DNA from: Ferrovaceae bacterium
GTDB lineage: Bacteria > Pseudomonadota > Gammaproteobacteria > Burkholderiales > Ferrovaceae
Direction: 5' to 3'
Assembly (NCBI GenBank): GCA_027457225.1
Contig: DAIDTL010000008.1
Location: 426-16,578, forward strand
Length of the DNA: 16,153 bases
Positions 14,030-16,153 of the stretch are shown here, in pieces; positions within the stretch are counted from its first letter, which is position 1; each line of letters begins with the position of its first letter. Below the pieces are notes generated by a model. It ran no database searches and was not told where the DNA came from. It saw nothing but the letters and a program-made list of their open reading frames with translations. The position numbers and the translations under genes are program-made.

Positions 14030-14959
14030 ATGACATTTGCTTTTGTATTTCCGGGCCAGGGATCGCAATCGGTAGGCATGATGCAGGCTTACGGCGACTT
14101 GCCCGAGATTCGTTCCACCTTTGACGAAGCATCGACTATTCTTGGGCAGGACTTGTGGGCTTTGGTCACACAGGGATCTGAAGAAGATTTGGCGTTGACA
14201 GTCAATACGCAACCGGCCATGTTGGTTGCCGGGGTGGCTGTTTATAGAGCATGGCTTGCCGGTGGCGGAAAACGCCCACAATGCGTAGCAGGCCACAGTC
14301 TGGGTGAATTTACCGCATTGGTTGCGGCGGACAGCCTGTGCTTTCCGGATGCAGTCAGGTTGACGCGTTTTCGTGCGGAAGCCATGCAGAAGGCTGTACC
14401 CCAGGGCATTGGGGGTATGGCGGCAATTCTGGGGCTGGCCGATGAGGACGTGCGCGACGCGTGTCGTGAAGCAGCAGGTGCTGAAGTCCTGGAACCGGCT
14501 AATTTTAATTCGCCAGGGCAGGTGGTGATTGCCGGTCATCGGTCGGCCATCGAACGTGGCGTGAAAGCAGCAAAGGCTCGTGGGGCCAAGCGTGCTTTAC
14601 CGTTGGCCATGAGCGTGCCGTCCCACTGTTCACTGATGAAACCTGCGGCTGACCAGCTTCAACAGTACTTGGCTGAAATTCAGCTGCTGGCGCCTTCCAT
14701 TCCGGTTATTCACAATGCTGCCGTGGTCGAAGCGCATACTCCGAATGAGATTCGCGCCGCATTGGTACAGCAGCTTTACAGCCCGGTCCGTTGGGTGGAA
14801 ACCATTCGGGCCATGGGATCCCGCGGAATCACCCAAATTTTTGAATGCGGACCCGGTAAAGTACTGGCCCCTCTGGTCAAGCGAATTCAGTCGGATATTC
14901 AGGGGCTGGCCCTGAACGATGCTGCAGCGTTAATTGCAGCACGCGATATTCTGGCGTAA
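14030..14959 (+). CDS. fabD: Malonyl-CoA:ACP transacylase
   Basis: Transfers malonyl from CoA to AcpP, supplying the extender unit. 309 residues. FPGQGSQ lies at the N-terminus (7-13). The nucleophile is Ser90 in AGHSLGEFTAL, Arg115 is the carboxylate-binding Arg, and catalytic His199 lies in SVPSHCSLM. GPGKVLAPLVKR is the typical C-terminal signature. AAAGGG 8 nt before the ATG is the RBS, right after the fabH stop. Confidence 0.97.
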   Translation: MTFAFVFPGQGSQSVGMMQAYGDLPEIRSTFDEASTILGQDLWALVTQGSEEDLALTVNTQPAMLVAGVAVYRAWLAGGGKRPQCVAGHSLGEFTALVAADSLCFPDAVRLTRFRAEAMQKAVPQGIGGMAAILGLADEDVRDACREAAGAEVLEPANFNSPGQVVIAGHRSAIERGVKAAKARGAKRALPLAMSVPSHCSLMKPAADQLQQYLAEIQLLAPSIPVIHNAAVVEAHTPNEIRAALVQQLYSPVRWVETIRAMGSRGITQIFECGPGKVLAPLVKRIQSDIQGLALNDAAALIAARDILA

Positions 14960-14973
14960 AGGAGGAGGACATC

Positions 14974-15714
14974 ATGTTGAAAGGGCAGGTAGCTCTGGTG
15001 ACGGGTGCCAGCAGGGGGATCGGTCAAGCGATAGCAAAGGAACTGGCCAGGCAAGGAGCCACGGTCGCGGTACCCGCGACAGGTCAGACGGGTGTGGCGG
15101 CAATTGAGGCTACCCTGCAAGCAGTCAATGGAACGGGTGCGGGGTTTATCCTGAATGTCAAAGATAGCGCGGGCATTCTTGCTACAGTCGAAGCGGTCAA
15201 AATCCGCTTCGGAGCCATTAGCATTCTGGTTAACAACGCAGGAGTGACGCGAGACATGCTGGCCATGCGACTACGTGACGAAGATTGGGACGAGGTATTG
15301 GATACCAACCTAAAATCGGTATTCCAGCTGTCCCGTGCCGTCATGCGAGACATGATAAAAGCCAGAAACGGGCGCATTATCAACATTGGCTCTGTGGTCG
15401 GGGCCACTGGAAATGCAGGCCAAAGCAACTATGCGGCCGCCAAGGCAGGTCTGGTGGGTATGACCAAGTCCATGGCGCGTGAGCTGGGCAGCCGTGGCGT
15501 GACGGTAAATTGTGTTGCTCCCGGCTTCATCGAGACGGATATGACTCGTGGACTGGAAGATTCACAACACCATGCCTTGCTGACCTCAATCCCGATCGGG
15601 CGGCTTGGGCAACCGGAAGACGTGGCTTATGCGGTGGCGTATCTTGCGTCTCCCCGGGCTGCTTATGTTACCGGAGCCACGCTCCATGTTAACGGCGGCA
15701 TGTTAATGAGTTGA
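14974..15714 (+). CDS. fabG: 3-oxoacyl-ACP reductase
   Basis: NADPH-dependent reductase of the elongation cycle, SDR family. 246 residues. The Rossmann motif TGASRGIG spans 10-17 and NNAG 87-90. The catalytic tetrad is Asn112, Ser140, Tyr153 and Lys157 (SNYAAAKAG). The ending GATLHVNGGMLMS is characteristic. The NADPH-discriminating segment after the second beta strand reads VPATGQTG. It has the strongest RBS in the operon, GGAGG at 14961-14965 with 8 nt of spacing, 14 nt after the fabD stop. Confidence 0.97.
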   Translation: MLKGQVALVTGASRGIGQAIAKELARQGATVAVPATGQTGVAAIEATLQAVNGTGAGFILNVKDSAGILATVEAVKIRFGAISILVNNAGVTRDMLAMRLRDEDWDEVLDTNLKSVFQLSRAVMRDMIKARNGRIINIGSVVGATGNAGQSNYAAAKAGLVGMTKSMARELGSRGVTVNCVAPGFIETDMTRGLEDSQHHALLTSIPIGRLGQPEDVAYAVAYLASPRAAYVTGATLHVNGGMLMS

Positions 15715-15754
15715 GAGCGCTTGCCGTCAGGCAGGTGATTCGGAGGGCGTGATC

Positions 15755-15763
15755 TGCTACACT
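15755..15763 (+). promoter_or_regulatory. Possible internal promoter for acpP (extended -10)
   Basis: TGCTACACT is an extended -10 with TACACT (four of six consensus) and no good -35 (GTGATT at 17 nt). It is followed by a T8 tract at 15771-15778. It would start acpP transcription near 15770, with a leader of about 39 nt. E. coli also makes extra acpP transcripts because AcpP is needed in excess. Weak on sequence alone. Confidence 0.35.
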
Positions 15764-15794
15764 ACGCCTGTTTTTTTTGGTACATCATATAGAG

Positions 15795-15799
15795 AAGGA
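15795..15799 (+). promoter_or_regulatory. acpP ribosome-binding site
   Basis: AAGGA, 9 nt before ATG 15809. It decides the start: the longer open frame from 15749 would place this site inside coding sequence and add 20 residues foreign to acyl carrier proteins. Confidence 0.8.
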
Positions 15800-15808
15800 C
15801 CTTATCAA

Positions 15809-16048
15809 ATGTCAAATATTGAACAGCGAGTCAAGAAAATCGTTTCGGAACAGCTGGGCGTCAAGGAAGAGGAAATCCAGAACTCATCGTCCTTTGTAGA
15901 CGATCTGGGGGCTGACTCGCTCGATACCGTTGAACTGGTCATGGCTTTGGAGGAGGAATTCGAATGCGAAATTCCTGACGAAGAAGCCGAGAAAATTACC
16001 ACCGTTCAACAAGCTATTGATTATGTTAATAACCACCTCAAGTCGTAA
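15809..16048 (+). CDS. acpP: Acyl carrier protein
   Basis: Cytosolic carrier of growing acyl chains; a phosphopantetheine arm is attached by AcpS. 79 residues, very acidic, starting MSNIEQRVKKIV. The attachment site is Ser37 in DDLGADSLDTVELVMALEEEF, the universal ACP motif. Length and sequence are close to E. coli AcpP. The start at 15809 is set by the RBS and family length. It sits between fabG and fabF in the normal order, followed by a compact hairpin structure. Confidence 0.98.
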   Translation: MSNIEQRVKKIVSEQLGVKEEEIQNSSSFVDDLGADSLDTVELVMALEEEFECEIPDEEAEKITTVQQAIDYVNNHLKS

Positions 16049-16054
16049 TCCGTA

Positions 16055-16105
16055 GTCAGAATGCATTAGCATGGGCAGACACTTTGGTCTGCCCTTCTGA
16101 CTTTT
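16055..16105 (+). terminator. Attenuator-like stem-loop structure between acpP and fabF
   Basis: The main hairpin is GGGCAGAC (16073-16080), loop ACTTTG, GTCTGCCC (16087-16094). It is enclosed by an outer stem GTCAGA (16055-16060) with TCTGAC (16096-16101). Between the outer stem and the main hairpin sits a small ATGC-ATTA-GCAT hairpin (16061-16072), making a three-way-junction shape almost without linkers. TTTT follows at 16102-16105, a short U run, so termination would be partial. It lies just downstream of acpP and upstream of the fabF RBS (GGGAG, 16108-16112), suited to giving more acpP than fabF mRNA or protecting the acpP 3' end. Confidence 0.65.
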
Positions 16106-16122
16106 ATGGGAGCACCGATCGC

Positions 16123-16153
16123 ATGTCACGCCGTCGAGTAGTGGTTACTGGAC
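16123..16153 (+). CDS. fabF: Beta-ketoacyl-ACP synthase II (5' fragment, runs off the window)
   Basis: Only ten codons plus one base are visible: MSRRRVVVTG, matching the FabF N-terminus (E. coli MSKRRVVVTG). A GGGAG RBS lies 10 nt upstream and the position after acpP is the conserved one. FabF elongates acyl-ACP with malonyl-ACP. The active-site residues are outside the window; the assignment rests on the N-terminus and synteny. Confidence 0.85.
   Translation, partial: MSRRRVVVTG

Noticed and set aside
13625..14539. 304-codon open frame on the minus strand across fabH and fabD
   Set aside because: It is antisense to two well-identified genes, shows no domain, has no RBS, and its composition is that of a shadow frame.
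1..16153. CRISPR array, tRNA or rRNA genes, toxin-antitoxin or phage-defence modules
   Set aside because: No repeat-spacer pattern, tRNA cloverleaf or rRNA segment was recognised, and every sizeable gap is accounted for by leaders, promoters or terminators.

Overview
The window is a chromosomal housekeeping region of a proteobacterium. Gene order closely follows the gammaproteobacterial rne / rluC / yceF / yceD-rpmF-plsX-fabH-fabD-fabG-acpP-fabF neighbourhood known from Escherichia coli. GC content looks mid-50s percent by eye. The presence of an RsmI-like methylase and a RecA/ImuA-like tail would fit Acidithiobacillia or another deep gamma/beta-type lineage, but the species cannot be fixed from the sequence alone.

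Layout. (1) 2-208: the tail of a RecA/ImuA-like protein, ending at a strong bidirectional terminator (253-282). (2) 314-2974, minus: RNase E (rne). Its leader of about 390 nt is structured and starts from a near-consensus promoter that overlaps the first codons of rluC. (3) 3381-4986, plus: rluC, then an overlapping HAD phosphatase gene broken by an in-frame amber codon. (4) 4987-9349, minus: an RND efflux pair (inner-membrane pump, then periplasmic adaptor); the pump gene has a one-base frameshift in a G5 tract. (5) 9392-10129, minus: an RsmI-like SAM methyltransferase; 10195-10584, plus: the fluoride channel crcB. (6) 10596-11174, minus: the Maf-family m7GTP pyrophosphatase yceF. (7) 11278 to the right edge, plus: yceD, rpmF, plsX, fabH, fabD, fabG, acpP and the first codons of fabF, a ribosomal-protein and fatty-acid/phospholipid initiation operon.

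How the genes work together. yceD through fabF join ribosome production (bL32) to membrane-lipid synthesis: FabD makes malonyl-ACP, FabH starts chains, FabG reduces them, AcpP carries them, FabF extends them, and PlsX diverts acyl-ACP to acyl-phosphate for phospholipids. RNase E, RluC and the RsmI-like methylase act on RNA. YceF removes a non-canonical nucleotide. The RND pair and crcB are export functions that sit between rluC and yceF, where E. coli has none.

I see no convincing undescribed multi-gene system. The signals most worth attention are regulatory: an 11-bp plus 8-bp pseudoknot-capable repeat set whose first base coincides with the predicted rne transcription start; a near-consensus promoter that places the yceD start codon almost at the mRNA 5' end (probably leaderless); and a compact three-way-junction-like structure between acpP and fabF. 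Two neighbouring genes carry single lesions (amber, frameshift), which could be real decay, sequencing error or recoding.
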